Assembly (NCBI GenBank): GCA_009649675.1
Contig: WJPL01000001.1
Span: 1-64,000, forward strand
Length of the DNA: 64,000 bases
Reading direction: 5' to 3'
Origin: Alphaproteobacteria bacterium HT1-32
GTDB lineage: Bacteria; Pseudomonadota; Alphaproteobacteria; Rhodospirillales; HT1-32
In this document: piece by piece, positions 35,012 through 44,561 of the stretch
How positions within the stretch are numbered: the first letter of the stretch is position 1
Layout of the letters: each line of letters begins with the position of its first letter
Position numbers and translations under genes: made by a program
Notes under the pieces: generated by a model
What the model saw: the letters and a program-made list of their open reading frames with translations, nothing else
What the model was told of the DNA's origin: nothing
Databases searched by the model: none

Positions 35012-37375
35012 CTAATCTGCACAATAGTCTTCCCAAAGCTGCAACAGGGCGGAGCCGAATGCAGCACCGTAACCGTCGACATCGCAAAGATCGGAACCTG
35101 CCATGGCCGGGCGCAGTCCGGTGCGGATTTCTGCAAGGGCCGGAATGTCTGCGGCAAGCACCGCGGCCGTCTCAACATAACCCGGTACATCATCAGATAC
35201 CCATTCCGGATAACCGGCACCGCCGATCAGACTGGCACCAACCCGTGCGAGGAAGAAATTGCCCCGCAAGGCAACGACCGGCGCGCCATGCCACATCGCT
35301 TCACACAGGGTAATGCCACCACTGTTCGGGAACGGGTCGAGAGCGATATCAATCCCGTCATAGGTCGCCATCGTCACTTCATGACTGGCTGGCCCCAGCA
35401 GGTCGATGCGGTCCCGGCTGATGCCCTCTGCTTCAAAGAAACACCGGAGCTTTTCCTGCAATCGCGTGTCGCCGAGATTTCGGTCCCTCAGGACAAGACG
35501 GGAACCTGCTGTCCGTTTCAGAATATCCGACCATGCCCGTATGACAGACAGGTTCAGCTTGCTGGAACGGCTGATGCTGCCGAATGTGACATATCCCCGG
35601 CTCATCGCCGGTGAGGGCGAGACGCCGGGTGCATTGGCGGGTGGATGATAACTGGTAAAGCAGCCGGGCAGATATACCGGACGCTCTGTAAACAAGGCTT
35701 CGTCACCGGGCGGTGCCACGACCCTGTCGACCAGAATGGCGTCCATCTGCGACAGGCCTGTGGTGCAGGCATAGCCGCCGCCCCATTCCACCTGCACAGG
35801 GGCCAGCCGGTCGCCAAAACTGTTCAGACGATTGTTAGCCGTATGACCCGCAAGATCGATCAGGATGTCGATCCGGGCCTGCTCCACAGCAGCAGAGAAT
35901 CCGCGTTGTGAGAGGCCTGACGTATTCACCCAGTTGTCCATCAGTCCACGTATACGGTTCGTCTCGGCGTCAGGCCGGACGACTTCGGCAAATCCGGTCA
36001 GGTGAAACCGTGCTCTCGGTTGCAGCCGGAACAGACCTTCCATGAAATAGCGCAGCGAATGCGCGCGGAAATCCGGCGACACCAGCCCGACACGGATAAC
36101 CCGGTCCGCATCCCGGTCTTGCGTCGCGGGCCTCGCCTCCGGATCAGCGCAGAACCGCTCTGCCCAGCGACGATGTTCACGAACCAGTTCTTCAGGGTCA
36201 ATCTCGGGATGCTGGCATAAACCGAACAACAGTTTTGTCCCGGCAACTTCATCATCGGGATTTGCTGCAACGGCAGCACGGTTCATTTCCAGCGCGGCAT
36301 CCGGCTCGATCAGGTCACGCAGCAGATTTGCCAGATTGCCCATGACCGGCGCATGGCCGGGCCGCAGGGCGAGTGAACGGCGATATGCCACCTCTGCCTC
36401 AAACAGACGTCCCGCATCACGCAACGCATTCGCCAGGTTATTGTGACTGTCAGCCGAAGCCGGAACCAGATCGACTGCCCGTTCGGCCGCAACAATGGCT
36501 GCATCAAACTGGCGGTTATAGCGCAGCGCCACAGAGAGATTGTTGAATATCCGGGGTTGCTTTGTCGACAGTTCAGAGGCTTTCGTCAAAGCCTGAACGG
36601 CCTCGGGGATCTGCCCCGTCTCCATCAGCAGAAGCCCCCGGCCCATCTGAGCTTCGGCATTGTCAGGGGCCAGCGTGACGGCGGTCAGAAACTCAGCCAG
36701 TGCCTCGGGTCTGCGGTCTGCGGCACGCAGCGCATTCCCCAGCGCAACATGGGCCAGCACCATATCCGGTTCAATCTGAACAGCCCGCCGTCCTGCCTCA
36801 ACCGCAATATCCGGCTGATAGCTGTTCTTCGCTGCGATACAAAGATTGACCCAGCCTTCGGTAAGGTCGGGATTCAACGCCAGTGCAGACCGAAAGCGGT
36901 CTGCCGCCTGTTCATATTGACCGCGGTCCATGGCGATCATTCCATGTTCATAAAGCAGATTTACATCCCGGGCCGCGATGCCGAGCAGAACAGTGATGAC
37001 GGCTTCAGCCTCGTCAAATGATCCGGCACGGCGCAGGGCAGAGGCATGTTTCAGTCTGAGCGCCAGAGGGGCCGCCGGATGATGGGTGATGGCATCATTC
37101 AGGGCGGCCACTTCGGCGGCATGGTCTCCCTGCCTTGCATAGGCTTCGGCAGACGCTATCCGCGCTTCCGCGTAACGGGCATCTTCCGGATCAACCGTGC
37201 CAAGCTGCTCAACCGCCTCATCATACCGGCCCAGCCGGATCAGTACGATCCCCAGTCCAAGACGGGCAGCATTATTGGCGGGGTCTCCGGCAATCGACTG
37301 ACGAAACATGTCGCCTGCGCGGTCAGTCATACCCGCATCCAAAAACGCAAATGCCTGTCGGGTCAGCGTATCCAT
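35012..37375 (-). CDS. Divergent TPR-GT41 glycosyltransferase
   Basis: From ATG 37375 the protein has 787 residues: a long TPR solenoid (about 5-395) and a GT41-type C-terminal region. Conserved parts are RVGLVSPDFRAHSLRYF, DLAGHTANNRLNSF and DPFPNSGGITLCEAMWHGAPVV. Other hallmarks have changed: WLGYPGTTG is replaced by WGGGYACTTG, and the FNNxxK block by ISRSSK, where the Lys is kept. This suggests a different acceptor or donor from the neighbouring GT41. A TTG at 37396 is an alternative start. It heads the minus-strand glycosyltransferase operon. Confidence 0.83.
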   Translation of the reverse strand: MDTLTRQAFAFLDAGMTDRAGDMFRQSIAGDPANNAARLGLGIVLIRLGRYDEAVEQLGTVDPEDARYAEARIASAEAYARQGDHAAEVAALNDAITHHPAAPLALRLKHASALRRAGSFDEAEAVITVLLGIAARDVNLLYEHGMIAMDRGQYEQAADRFRSALALNPDLTEGWVNLCIAAKNSYQPDIAVEAGRRAVQIEPDMVLAHVALGNALRAADRRPEALAEFLTAVTLAPDNAEAQMGRGLLLMETGQIPEAVQALTKASELSTKQPRIFNNLSVALRYNRQFDAAIVAAERAVDLVPASADSHNNLANALRDAGRLFEAEVAYRRSLALRPGHAPVMGNLANLLRDLIEPDAALEMNRAAVAANPDDEVAGTKLLFGLCQHPEIDPEELVREHRRWAERFCADPEARPATQDRDADRVIRVGLVSPDFRAHSLRYFMEGLFRLQPRARFHLTGFAEVVRPDAETNRIRGLMDNWVNTSGLSQRGFSAAVEQARIDILIDLAGHTANNRLNSFGDRLAPVQVEWGGGYACTTGLSQMDAILVDRVVAPPGDEALFTERPVYLPGCFTSYHPPANAPGVSPSPAMSRGYVTFGSISRSSKLNLSVIRAWSDILKRTAGSRLVLRDRNLGDTRLQEKLRCFFEAEGISRDRIDLLGPASHEVTMATYDGIDIALDPFPNSGGITLCEAMWHGAPVVALRGNFFLARVGASLIGGAGYPEWVSDDVPGYVETAAVLAADIPALAEIRTGLRPAMAGSDLCDVDGYGAAFGSALLQLWEDYCAD

Positions 37376-37431
37376 CAGAAATCCGGGCCCCGACAAAACA
37401 TGGTAAACAGAAAATCAATCATTTGCGGCGA

Positions 37432-37447
37432 TCATTGTCTACAATGA
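37432..37447. promoter_or_regulatory. Small palindrome between divergent TPR genes
   Basis: TCATTG and CAATGA are perfect inverted arms around TCTA, in the 88-base gap between the divergent GT41 and TPR genes. It could be an operator; nothing else supports this. Confidence 0.3.
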
Positions 37448-37463
37448 CCTGTCTGATGCAAAC

Positions 37464-39893
37464 ATGAACAACCGACATCTCCAGCAACAGCTGCAGCTTG
37501 CTTTACTGCAACTGCAAAGTGGCCGCGCAGATCAGGCAGAGACGATCTGTCACGACATAACCGAGAGCTTTCCTGATGATCCCAATGCGTATTATCTGCT
37601 CGGGGTCATATGCCTGGACCGACAACATAGTGACGATGCGGCCAGTTATCTGACCACCGCCTGCGGCCTTCCCGGCTGCCCGGAAGACGCCTTCCTGCGA
37701 CTGACCCAACTGCCAGCGGGAACAGCAACCGCCGAACAGATGTTATTATTGCTCAGGAACGGACTGGGCATCTTCCCAAAATCATCTCAGATCTGGTTTG
37801 AATATGGCCTGACCCTTATCTCCACCGACAGGGAAAACCTGTCCCGGGGCATTGCGGCCCTGCTTCAGGCCCGTAATGCAGGATTGTCGACAGAGGCCCT
37901 GTATCTGGCACTGGCGCTCGCCTATGAAAAACAACGCGATACGGATGCCCTCAACGCTACCCTGTCGGACGGACTGAAAACCTTCCCGGAATCCGTAAAG
38001 CTGCGCATCAAGCAGGCAGAAGTTTTCTACAAATCGAATGACTGGGAATCCGCCCTCCGGGCGTTCAATGACCTGAAGGAAAGCTTTCCTGAAGCCGGGC
38101 AGGCTCATGTCCGCCGGGGTGCCTTCCTGATCAATCTCGCCCGCTATTACCAGTGGGCCTATCGGCATCCCGAAGCAAATCAGGCGCTTACCGACGCAGA
38201 AGAAGCCCTCACGCTGGCCAACCGGTTCAATGGCGATCAGCTTGAAATCGACCTTGCGACCGGCTTGCTGACAAATTTGCGGGCTGACTGGACCCGTTCC
38301 GAGACCGCCTTCCGGCGGGCCGCAGAAAATCCGGCAGCGCCGGTCACGGCCCCCCGGCAACTGGGCTATTGCCTGACCTATCAGGGCAAACTGGCGAAGG
38401 CAGAACCCTGGCTTCATCGCGCCCGCCAACAGGACCCCGATGATTCCGACACCAACCGTCATTACGCACATATCAGGCGATGGCAGGGGCACTATGACGA
38501 CATCATCATCTATAGTGATCAGTCATCAGATCACGATTGCGCCTTTGCCGGTCGCCCGGCCAGCCATCTGAACGATGATTTTCGCCTGCCCATGGCTGTG
38601 ATGGCCGATCATGACTTTGAGCTGCATGCAGAGCTTTCAGTTCATGATACCGGCGCACGACAGACCTTGCTGCGACCACTGAAAGACCATTGCTTCGAGA
38701 TTACCCGTGAAGCTGACAATACGCTCAGCCTTTCCGTCGGGGATGGCGGCAGCTGGCGCAGCATCGAACGATACCGTCTCTGCGATCAGCCGGTGGGAGA
38801 TCGTCTGACGCTTATTCTGGTCAGAGCTCAGGGGCGCATCAGCTGCCGGGTTAGCACACAGCCGGCCAAGCAGTTCGGTGCAAGTAATGACCTGCTGATA
38901 CCCGGTGATAACCTCTGCATCGGTGACCCCGAAATACCCGGGCAGGTCATCGCCAGCAGATTCTTCCTGAAGATCAGCAACTACGACCGGTCTGTGACAC
39001 GCCCCTGCCGCCGGATTGATATCAATACAATCTTCTATGGTGACATGTTCGCGCGGCTGATGGCGCATACCATGCTGCCGTCACTGATGCTGCCGGATAA
39101 TCTGCCCGACCTGATGAAGGATTATGAGGTTGTTCAGCATATCTACTGCACCCGCCGCGAACTGCCCGTGCTGCATCAGGTCCGGCATCTTCTCGACAAG
39201 GCTGGTATTCCGCTCCGGATAAACACCTCAATTCTTGAACAGAATGGCGACGGCGCGGCGCGCTCCTGCCTGTACCGGGCTGTATGGGATCAGGTTGAAA
39301 CATCCCTTGCCCGTGAGGCGCTGGTCCTGATGGCACCGCCAGACCATGTGTTTGGCCGCGGATTGTCCAAAACCCTGCGTGCCATGAAACCATACGACTA
39401 TCTTGTGGTCGGCCATCCCCGCGTCATGATGGAAACCGCTTACCGGGATCTGCGTGCTGACCTCGCCCGGCCGGATGTCGATCAGTTCTTCACCAATGAG
39501 TATCTGGTCGATCTCGCGATGCACCGACATCCGCATCTGGTCATTCAGACAGGTCTGAATAATCCGTCAGAATTCTGGTGGAACAGCCGCCGGGATGGCG
39601 ACATTTACCGGACGCGGTTCAAGGAGCCGCCCCCCGTCGCCTACTATCCGGCCCGCGACATGCTCTGCGTCATGACCGGAAATCCCTACACATTGCCTTT
39701 CGAGACCATAGATCACGATATCGTCGATCTGATGCACCGCACTGGCCGGCTGAAGTGGGTCGATAACAGCCAGGACTTCTTCTGGATCGAATACTGCAAA
39801 CGGACCCGCAATGTACCGACAATCTATAACCGGTACTGGAGTCCGGCCGCCCGCATGTTCTCGGAAACAGACCTGAACTGGCACCTGAAGTGA
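37464..39893 (+). CDS. TPR protein with beta-sandwich-like middle and unknown alpha/beta C-terminal domain
   Basis: The 809-residue protein has TPR-type helices (about 1-350). Next comes a beta-rich stretch (about 375-510) that reads like a concanavalin/LamG sandwich (FELHAELSVHD, FEITREADNTLSLSVGDG, LTLILVRAQGRISCRV). Then comes an alpha/beta region (about 515-809) containing MAPPDHVFGRGLSK and VVGHPRVMMETAY, a pattern like a nucleotide-sugar transferase acceptor loop. I do not know a characterised family with this order. It is divergent from the GT41 operon and likely works with it, perhaps as a sugar-binding glycosyltransferase. Confidence 0.7.
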   Translation: MNNRHLQQQLQLALLQLQSGRADQAETICHDITESFPDDPNAYYLLGVICLDRQHSDDAASYLTTACGLPGCPEDAFLRLTQLPAGTATAEQMLLLLRNGLGIFPKSSQIWFEYGLTLISTDRENLSRGIAALLQARNAGLSTEALYLALALAYEKQRDTDALNATLSDGLKTFPESVKLRIKQAEVFYKSNDWESALRAFNDLKESFPEAGQAHVRRGAFLINLARYYQWAYRHPEANQALTDAEEALTLANRFNGDQLEIDLATGLLTNLRADWTRSETAFRRAAENPAAPVTAPRQLGYCLTYQGKLAKAEPWLHRARQQDPDDSDTNRHYAHIRRWQGHYDDIIIYSDQSSDHDCAFAGRPASHLNDDFRLPMAVMADHDFELHAELSVHDTGARQTLLRPLKDHCFEITREADNTLSLSVGDGGSWRSIERYRLCDQPVGDRLTLILVRAQGRISCRVSTQPAKQFGASNDLLIPGDNLCIGDPEIPGQVIASRFFLKISNYDRSVTRPCRRIDINTIFYGDMFARLMAHTMLPSLMLPDNLPDLMKDYEVVQHIYCTRRELPVLHQVRHLLDKAGIPLRINTSILEQNGDGAARSCLYRAVWDQVETSLAREALVLMAPPDHVFGRGLSKTLRAMKPYDYLVVGHPRVMMETAYRDLRADLARPDVDQFFTNEYLVDLAMHRHPHLVIQTGLNNPSEFWWNSRRDGDIYRTRFKEPPPVAYYPARDMLCVMTGNPYTLPFETIDHDIVDLMHRTGRLKWVDNSQDFFWIEYCKRTRNVPTIYNRYWSPAARMFSETDLNWHLK

Positions 39894-39997
39894 CCGAGAA
39901 CTTTAACCTGTCGCAAAGGGCCTGATCAGCAATGCAAGTAGCTGAAAAGCAAAACCCAAGGAAAACTGCGGAACAGCGCAGTCGACCAAAGTGTTTC

Positions 39998-40013
39998 TTA
40001 ACCCAATGTTCAC
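39998..40013 (+). promoter_or_regulatory. Candidate CtrA site upstream of sciP
   Basis: TTAA-N7-TTCAC matches the CtrA consensus TTAA-N7-TTAAC with one mismatch and correct spacing. It lies about 100 bases before the sciP start. CtrA activates sciP in Caulobacter. Confidence 0.45.
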
Positions 40014-40109
40014 CCCGATCTTTAGCTATTTTTTAAAGCGGATAGTGGACACTACAAAAAGTCGCAATGAGCGGCACCAAACAGAAGCAGTCGTCGGAAG
40101 GAATGCATT

Positions 40110-40394
40110 GTGGAGCATTCAAGCGTATCAAGGTCGGCAAATATAATCGGTCCCGCCGGACGCCCCATCACAAGGGCTGACCTGCCACCGTCAAATACCA
40201 AGCGATGGGTTATTCGTCGCAAGGCAGAGGTTGTCGCCGGTGTTCGTGCCGGGCTGCTCAGTCTTCAGGAAGCCTGTGACCGGTATGATCTGTCGGTAGA
40301 GGAATTTCTCTCCTGGCAGCGCATGATCGAACGCCATGGCATGCTCGGCCTGCGCACGACCCGGCTGCAGGATTATCGCCCCGGCCAGGAATAA
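40110..40394 (+). CDS. sciP: CtrA inhibitor SciP
   Basis: The 94-residue DUF1153 protein has the helix-turn-helix region of SciP: RWVIRRKAEVVAGVRAGLL, then QEACDRYDLSVEEFLSWQ. SciP binds CtrA and blocks transcription activation at CtrA promoters. The start is GTG 40110, with GGAAGGA about eight bases upstream. It lies just before fliF, itself a CtrA-type target in other species. Confidence 0.93.
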   Translation: MEHSSVSRSANIIGPAGRPITRADLPPSNTKRWVIRRKAEVVAGVRAGLLSLQEACDRYDLSVEEFLSWQRMIERHGMLGLRTTRLQDYRPGQE

Positions 40395-40412
40395 CCCGCC
40401 CCTGCCCGTTGA

Positions 40413-40440
40413 TTAACCGACGGGTTAACCAGAAATTTAC
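40413..40440 (+). promoter_or_regulatory. CtrA-type half-sites upstream of fliF
   Basis: TTAACC (40413) and GGTTAA (40423) form an inverted pair. The second TTAA (40425) is also followed, at exact CtrA spacing, by TTTAC (TTAA-N7-TTTAC; one mismatch to TTAA-N7-TTAAC). They lie 93-120 bases before the fliF start, right after sciP. Confidence 0.5.
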
Positions 40441-40532
40441 CTTCCCGAAAGCATAGTGGCGCAGTGGAAAGCTGACGCCTGTGCATTCGTGCCCGGTTTC
40501 AGTAAACAGGGACAATACGGGAAGGACCGACC

Positions 40533-42200
40533 GTGGCATCACTCGCTCAGACATTTAAAGGCCTTGGCCCTCGCCAGCTGGTAATAATCGGCGTACCCAT
40601 CGCCATCCTGCTGACCGCGTCAATTTTCATTGCCGCACGGTTCTCGACACCGAACCTGGCCCCGCTTTATGGCGAACTGGAGCAGCAGGATTCTGCGGCC
40701 ATCATCAGTCGCCTTGAGCAGATGAACATCCCCTATGAGATCGGCCGTAATGGCAGCCAGATTCTGGCGCCGGAAGACCAGGTCGCCCGGTTGCGCCTGA
40801 CCATGGCAGAACAGGGCCTGCCGGCCGGCGGCACCGTAGGCTACGAACTGTTCGACAAGGGAGAGTCCCTCGGTTCCACGAACTTCCTGCAGAACATCAA
40901 TCTGGTCCGGGCCCTTGAAGGCGAGCTTGAGCGGTCAATCGCCACCCTGCCCCGTGTCCGGAATGCCCGTGTCCATCTGGTGATGCCACGCCGCGAGCTT
41001 TTCAGCCGCGAACAACTTAACCCGAGCGCCTCTATTGCCCTGAAGACATCCGGCAAGATCGAGCGTCAGCAGGTTGTCGCCATTCAGCATCTGGTGGCCT
41101 CGGCTGTACCGAATCTCAAACCCTCGCGGATTTCTGTCATTGATGATCGCGGCCAGCTTCTCGCCCGCGGATTTGACGAAAATGATGCGGCCGGCCTTAT
41201 GGCCTCCAACGCCGAGGAAATGCGGATCAGCGCACAGGATCGCCTGCGCACAAAGATCGAACAGATCCTTGAGCCGACTGTCGGTTTCGGCAAAGTCCGC
41301 GCCGAAGTTTTCGTCGACATGGACTTCGACCGGGTCACCAGCGTCAAGGAACGCTATGATCCGGAAGAACAGGTTGTCCGTTCCACACGTACGGTTGAAG
41401 AAACCGAAAGTTCCAAAGAAGCCGACAGCGATACCGTCTCTGTTGGGAACAATCTGCCGGATGCAGACCTCAACTTCAGTGGCGGCGGCAGTTCGGACAC
41501 GAATTCACGTGCCCGCACGGAAGAAACCACCAACTTCGAAATTTCAAAAACCATCACCAATCAGGTCCGTGAAACCGGGGTTGTGAACCGGGTCAGCGTC
41601 GCTGTTCTGGTTGATGGGCTCTACACCCCGCCGGCCGAGGGCGCAGAAGGTCAGATCCCCGTCTACCAGCCCCGCACGGAAGAGGAACTCCAGAACCTCA
41701 CACGACTGGTACAATCAACCATCGGCTTCGATGCGAATCGGGGCGATACTGTTGAAGTCATCAACCTCAAATTCATCGATCCGACGGCTGGAATCGACGA
41801 AGATGCCGGTCTGACCATCTTCGGTGTGAATATTACCGAGCGGGTTTACGACATCTTCGAACTGGTGCTGCTGGCCATCGTCGGGATCATCGTTCTGCTG
41901 ATCATCGTCAAGCCGCTGATGGAGTATATCCGGGAGCAGGCTTCGGCTACAGCCCAGGAAGGCCGCCGCCTGATCGCTGATCAGACATCTGCCTCACCAG
42001 CCCTGACAGGACCGACAGCAGCACGGGTGCCGGGTATGCGTCCGCCGGAAGATATGGATCAGATTGAAGAACTGATCGATATTGACCGGGTCGAAGGTCG
42101 TGTTAAAGCTTCTTCCGTCAAGAAGGTTGGTGAGATCGTTGACAAGCATCCGGAAGAAGCGCTGTCAATCATCCGCACCTGGTTGTACGCAGAGACCTAA
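40533..42200 (+). CDS. fliF: Flagellar MS-ring protein FliF
   Basis: The 555-residue protein has an N-terminal membrane helix (about 15-37) and the periplasmic ring-building domains (PLYGELEQQDSAAIISRLEQ and LEGELERSIATLPRVRNARVHL regions, in part). A second membrane helix follows near 450-470, then the FliG-binding C-terminal tail. FliF forms the MS ring, the base of the flagellum. Start GTG 40533 with GGGAAGGA upstream. First gene of a long plus-strand flagellar operon. Confidence 0.97.
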   Translation: MASLAQTFKGLGPRQLVIIGVPIAILLTASIFIAARFSTPNLAPLYGELEQQDSAAIISRLEQMNIPYEIGRNGSQILAPEDQVARLRLTMAEQGLPAGGTVGYELFDKGESLGSTNFLQNINLVRALEGELERSIATLPRVRNARVHLVMPRRELFSREQLNPSASIALKTSGKIERQQVVAIQHLVASAVPNLKPSRISVIDDRGQLLARGFDENDAAGLMASNAEEMRISAQDRLRTKIEQILEPTVGFGKVRAEVFVDMDFDRVTSVKERYDPEEQVVRSTRTVEETESSKEADSDTVSVGNNLPDADLNFSGGGSSDTNSRARTEETTNFEISKTITNQVRETGVVNRVSVAVLVDGLYTPPAEGAEGQIPVYQPRTEEELQNLTRLVQSTIGFDANRGDTVEVINLKFIDPTAGIDEDAGLTIFGVNITERVYDIFELVLLAIVGIIVLLIIVKPLMEYIREQASATAQEGRRLIADQTSASPALTGPTAARVPGMRPPEDMDQIEELIDIDRVEGRVKASSVKKVGEIVDKHPEEALSIIRTWLYAET

Positions 42201-42212
42201 GGGGGTCAGAGT

Positions 42213-43232
42213 ATGGGCCGGACGAAGGACGACTACAGGAGCCTGGCAGGCGTTGATAAGGCAGCTATTTTCATGCTGTCGCTCAACGACAATCAGGCGA
42301 CCAAGATGTTCGAAATGATGGACGACGAGGAAATCAAGGAGCTGTCGCAGGCGATGGCTAACCTGGGTTCCGTCTCGTCCACCGTTGTCGAACGCCTGTT
42401 TGTTGAATTTGCCGACCAGCTCTCATCCACCGGCTCTCTTGTCGGAACCTACGATTCCACCGAACGGCTGCTGATGAAAAGCATGGGCGCAGAACGTGCT
42501 GCGGCCATGATGGAGGAAATTCGCGGCCCTGCCGGTCGTACCATGTGGGAAAAGCTGGCGAACGTGAACGAAGCCGTTCTCGCCAACTACCTGAAGAACG
42601 AATATCCGCAGACCGTGGCCGTCGTGCTCTCGAAAATTCGGGGTGATCATGCCGCCGCCGTGCTGTCACTGCTGCCGGAAACCTTCTCCATGGAAGTCAT
42701 CATGCGCATGCTGCGTATGGAAGCTGTGCAGAAAGAAGTGCTCGACGGTGTCGAAAAGACATTGCGGACAGAATTCATGTCGAACCTTGCCCGCACCCAG
42801 CGCCGTGATGCCCATGAAATGATGGCGGAAATCTTCAACCATCTGGACCGCAACACGGAGAACCGTTTCGTCACCGCCCTGGAAGAGCGCAATCGCGAGA
42901 GCGCCGAGAAGATCAAGGCTCTGATGTTCACCTTCGAAGATCTCATCCGCCTCGATACTGCCGGTGTCCAGACTGTCCTGCGGTCCGTCGAAAAGGACAA
43001 GCTGGCGATGGCGCTGAAAGGCGCATCGGAATCAATCGCAGAGATGTTCTTCAACAACATGTCCGAACGTGCCGGCAAGATGCTGCGCGAAGATATGGAT
43101 GCCCTCGGCCCTGTCAGGCTGAAAGATGTCGACGACGCCCAGGCGATCATTGTGGTCGCCGCGAAGGAGCTCGCCGACAGAGGCGAAATCGTGATCTCCG
43201 ACGGTGGCGCAGAAGACGAACTGATCTACTAG
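42213..43232 (+). CDS. fliG: Flagellar motor switch protein FliG
   Basis: FliG is the rotor protein that receives torque from the stator. The 339-residue protein has the three-domain form, with the [16 protein letters not shown] linker region, the [11 protein letters not shown]-like motif here as [11 protein letters not shown], and C-terminal charged helices ([17 protein letters not shown]). It follows fliF by 12 bases. Confidence 0.97.
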   Translation: MGRTKDDYRSLAGVDKAAIFMLSLNDNQATKMFEMMDDEEIKELSQAMANLGSVSSTVVERLFVEFADQLSSTGSLVGTYDSTERLLMKSMGAERAAAMMEEIRGPAGRTMWEKLANVNEAVLANYLKNEYPQTVAVVLSKIRGDHAAAVLSLLPETFSMEVIMRMLRMEAVQKEVLDGVEKTLRTEFMSNLARTQRRDAHEMMAEIFNHLDRNTENRFVTALEERNRESAEKIKALMFTFEDLIRLDTAGVQTVLRSVEKDKLAMALKGASESIAEMFFNNMSERAGKMLREDMDALGPVRLKDVDDAQAIIVVAAKELADRGEIVISDGGAEDELIY

Positions 43233-43248
43233 GGCTGCACGGAAAACC

Positions 43249-44109
43249 ATGGCCGCCATTCACAAGTTCCTGTTCGAGAAGTCTTTTGACGATCCGGATA
43301 TGCTTGCGCCTAAAAAGAAACCCAAGACGGAAGCTCCTGTCGTTGATGAGCCGGAAGAACCGGTAGTGCCGACCGTCACGATGACCGAAGAGGAATTCGC
43401 GGCGAAGCTGAAGGAAGTTGAGGAAGAAGCCTATCTACGCGGCAAGACCGAGGTAGAAGACGCACAAAGCCGGTCTATCGAAGATGAAATCGCTGCCGCC
43501 CTGAGGTCGATCAGCATCCAGTTGCCGGATATTGCCGCAAAACTGGGCCCCGAAGCAGAAATGCGCAGTGGTGATGCCGTTCTCGTTGCAGCCTCGGTTG
43601 CCCGCAAGCTGCTGCCGGAGAAAATGGCAGAAGGTGCGATTGAAGAGATTGAGGGACTGGTCCGTTCAACGGTTTCAGGACTGATCAATGAGCCGAGGGT
43701 TGTGGTTCGCGCAAACCCGGAAATTGCTGAAGGCCTGCGCGAGAGACTGGCTGAAGTGGCCACGGAAACCGGGTTCGATGGCAAGCTGACAATTGTCGAT
43801 GATGAAAAGCAACCTGTCGGCAACTGCCATTTGGAATGGTCTGATGGTGGTGCGGAACGGGATGTCGAACGCATGCTGAATGATCTCGATGGCCTGATCG
43901 ATCGCTACCGGGAAGCCCAGGAAGCGGCACGCATTGCCGCAGAGGAAGAAGCGGCTGCCCTTGCTGAAGCCGAAGCTGCAGCAGAGGCAGAAGCATCAGC
44001 AGACGAAGATGACGAAACCGGGACACCTGAAGCTGACGAACAGCCCCCCGGTGAAAACGAAGAAAGCGACGAACAGACTGCTTTGGATGCAGACGACAAG
44101 CCGGTATGA
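43249..44109 (+). CDS. fliH: Flagellar assembly protein FliH
   Basis: The 286-residue protein fits FliH, the regulator of the FliI ATPase. It has a charged N-terminus with a Lys/Pro/Glu-rich linker, a helical middle, and a C-terminal part resembling ATP-synthase delta (VVRANPEIAEGLRERL, GNCHLEWSDGGAERD). An unusually long Ala/Glu/Asp tail (about 220-286) follows. It is placed between fliG and fliN, as expected. Confidence 0.88.
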   Translation: MAAIHKFLFEKSFDDPDMLAPKKKPKTEAPVVDEPEEPVVPTVTMTEEEFAAKLKEVEEEAYLRGKTEVEDAQSRSIEDEIAAALRSISIQLPDIAAKLGPEAEMRSGDAVLVAASVARKLLPEKMAEGAIEEIEGLVRSTVSGLINEPRVVVRANPEIAEGLRERLAEVATETGFDGKLTIVDDEKQPVGNCHLEWSDGGAERDVERMLNDLDGLIDRYREAQEAARIAAEEEAAALAEAEAAAEAEASADEDDETGTPEADEQPPGENEESDEQTALDADDKPV

Positions 44110-44135
44110 TAGATGATTCGCAGAATAAGGATTGA

Positions 44136-44510
44136 ATGATGGCGGATGATAATGATCTGAATCTGCCTGACCTTGATGAAGTCGCAGCCAGCGGCGGATC
44201 AATGGGCATGGACGAGGAAATGACGGATCCCCCTGAGCCGGACATGAGCGCGGCATCGCGCACTGCCCGGGATCTGGAGGCTGTCTACGACATTCCCGTG
44301 CAGGTATCGGCCGTGCTCGGCAAATCAACAATGCAGGTCAGCCAGCTTTTGCGACTGGGTCGTGGCGCTGTCGTCGAACTGGACCGCAAGGTTGGCGAGG
44401 CCATCGATATTTATGTGAATAACAGACTTGTAGCGCGTGGCGAAGTCGTCGTCGTGGAAGACCGGCTTGGTGTGACCATGACGGAAATCATCAAGACCGA
44501 CCGGGCCTGA
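44136..44510 (+). CDS. fliN: Flagellar motor switch protein FliN
   Basis: The 124-residue protein has a disordered acidic N-terminus and a SpoA domain (about 50-122) with VYDIPVQVSAVLGKS, LLRLGRGAVVELDR and VNNRLVARGEVVVVEDRLGVTMTE (in part). FliN forms the C ring with FliM and FliG; fliM is not in the window. Two Met codons start the gene; the second (44139) has better spacing from AAGGA. Confidence 0.94.
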   Translation: MMADDNDLNLPDLDEVAASGGSMGMDEEMTDPPEPDMSAASRTARDLEAVYDIPVQVSAVLGKSTMQVSQLLRLGRGAVVELDRKVGEAIDIYVNNRLVARGEVVVVEDRLGVTMTEIIKTDRA

Positions 44511-44561
44511 TAGCGCATGTCGGTCATTCCAGATCAACACTGGGCGGATTAGGTTCAGCGA

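Noticed and set aside
37782-38492. A 236-codon minus-strand frame
   Set aside because: Antisense to the TPR protein gene, without motifs or a ribosome site.
40470-40490. A sigma-54-like TGG...GC element before fliF
   Set aside because: The GG and GC are 11 bases apart instead of 10 and the rest of the consensus does not match.
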